Assembly (NCBI GenBank): GCA_022769185.1
Contig: JALEKG010000055.1
Location: 1 to 45,285, forward strand
From: Dorea sp.
Lineage (GTDB): Bacteria > Bacillota > Clostridia > Lachnospirales > Lachnospiraceae
Direction of reading: 5' to 3'
Length of the DNA: 45,285 nucleotides
Below, one piece after another: positions 44,898-45,285 of this stretch (positions are counted from its first letter, which is position 1; the number at the start of each line of letters is the position of its first letter). The notes beneath the pieces are model-generated. The model searched no databases. It was not told the DNA's origin and was given only the letters and a program-made list of their open reading frames with translations. The position numbers and the translations under genes were made by a program.

Positions 44898-44934
44898 AAA
44901 GGAAGTGCGGATATTTGTTCTGTACTTCCTTTTT
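44898..44934 (+). terminator. Terminator after glgD
   Basis: AAAGGAAGT (44898-44906) pairs with ACTTCCTTT (44924-44932), followed by further T. The loop is 17 bases and its right end is reused in a longer inverted repeat. Confidence 0.75.
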
Positions 44935-45006
44935 GAGGCTGGCACCATATCATATTGCATCTCAAAAGAAAAGTACAGAACAAACATTCGATTGTTCTGT
45001 ACTTTT
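44914..45006. repeat. Overlapping competing inverted repeats before uvrB
   Basis: TTGTTCTGTACTT occurs at 44915-44927 and 44992-45004, and its complement at 44971-44983. The central arm can pair left (44914-44937 with 44961-44984, 21 of 24 positions) or right (44969-44983 with 44992-45006, 15 perfect pairs). The two folds exclude each other, and the left one also conflicts with the glgD terminator. Confidence 0.85.
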
Positions 45007-45017
45007 GTTTTATGTTC

Positions 45018-45026
45018 TGATATAAT
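45018..45026 (+). promoter_or_regulatory. Extended -10 promoter of uvrB
   Basis: TGA followed by a perfect TATAAT at 45021-45026, with only a poor -35 (TGTACT at 44998-45003). The weak -35 lies in the right arm of the inverted repeat. Confidence 0.5.
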
Positions 45027-45067
45027 GGCAACAGAAAATGCAGATAATAGATTCATAGGAGGACTTC

Positions 45068-45285
45068 ATGGATCATTTTGAATTAGTATCAGAATATGCC
45101 CCGACCGGTGATCAGCCGCAGGCGATCGAGCAGTTAGTAAAGGGCTTCAAGGAAGGCAACCAGTGTCAGACCCTTCTCGGTGTTACCGGTTCAGGTAAGA
45201 CCTTCACGATGGCTAATGTCATCCAACAAATAAATAAACCAACATTGATTATTGCACATAATAAGACTCTCGCAGCGCAGTTATA
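45068..45285 (+). CDS. uvrB: Excinuclease ABC subunit B, 3' end outside window
   Basis: The first 72 codons of UvrB, the helicase-like damage-verifying subunit of nucleotide excision repair. The N-terminus ([17 protein letters not shown]) and Walker A GVTGSGKT at residues 38-45, followed by [13 protein letters not shown], are diagnostic. The start ATG 45068 has AGGAGG six bases upstream. The frame runs open off the right edge, so the length and the remaining helicase motifs cannot be checked. I see no LexA box of the Bacillus GAAC-N4-GTTC type in the promoter, although the inverted repeat upstream contains the GAAC and GTTC half-motifs in another arrangement. Confidence 0.95.
   Translation, partial: MDHFELVSEYAPTGDQPQAIEQLVKGFKEGNQCQTLLGVTGSGKTFTMANVIQQINKPTLIIAHNKTLAAQL

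Noticed and set aside
45018..45067. LexA box in the uvrB promoter
   Set aside because: No GAAC-N4-GTTC spacing was found. GAAC and GTTC occur only within the arms of the longer inverted repeat.

Overview
The window is chromosomal DNA from a low-to-mid GC Firmicute, most likely a gut Clostridium of the Lachnospiraceae. I infer this from HPr kinase, class III fructose-1,6-bisphosphatase, a GlgC/GlgD pair, long-form HPF, AGGAGG-type ribosome binding sites and near-consensus sigma-A promoters with 16-17 base spacers. The genus is not proven by the sequence. Nearly all of it is dense housekeeping sequence. No tRNA, rRNA, CRISPR array or recognisable transposase gene was seen.

Layout. 1-540: 3' end of a sigma-70-like gene, possibly the edge of an accessory element. 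700-6700: ftsH, uvrC, then hprK and a ROK glucokinase. 6830-9430 (minus): a class A penicillin-binding protein with a repetitive Gly/Asn/Thr tail. 9580-10250: YigZ-family protein. 10340-14340 (minus): hpf, then an operon typA, PAP2 phosphatase and PsiE-like membrane protein joined by two ATGA overlaps. 14490-19450: tandem-OB SSB-like protein, dapA, dapB, fbp and a small lipoprotein. 19620-27930: eukaryotic-type hisA, secA, prfB (with its programmed +1 frameshift), hom, an ApgM-like protein that is probably a homoserine kinase, and lysC. 27925-28890 (minus): XRE regulator and CYTH protein. 28890-29190: a large intergenic space with a cloverleaf-like structured element. 29190-37780: DJ-1 family protein, the proteostasis cluster tig-clpP-clpX-lon, engB, and a siroheme sulfite/nitrite reductase-like gene. 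37820-42300: TetR regulator, divergent degV gene, a GH3 glycosidase that seems to have lost the middle of its catalytic barrel, and an M20 amidohydrolase (minus). 42540-44880: glgC-glgD. 44890-45285: an unusual set of competing inverted repeats and the start of uvrB.

Functional links. dapA, dapB, hom, the ApgM-like gene and lysC cover much of aspartate-family amino acid synthesis. ftsH, lon, clpXP, tig and secA cover protein quality control and export. hprK, glk, fbp and glgCD cover central carbon control and glycogen.

The best candidate for something undescribed is the structured element at 28965-29128: an 11-bp closing stem enclosing three long hairpins, with no protein-like reading frame and wobble pairs that favour plus-strand RNA. 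Other points worth checking are the competing hairpins before uvrB, the internally deleted GH3 gene, the ApgM-like gene between hom and lysC, and the eukaryote-like HisA.
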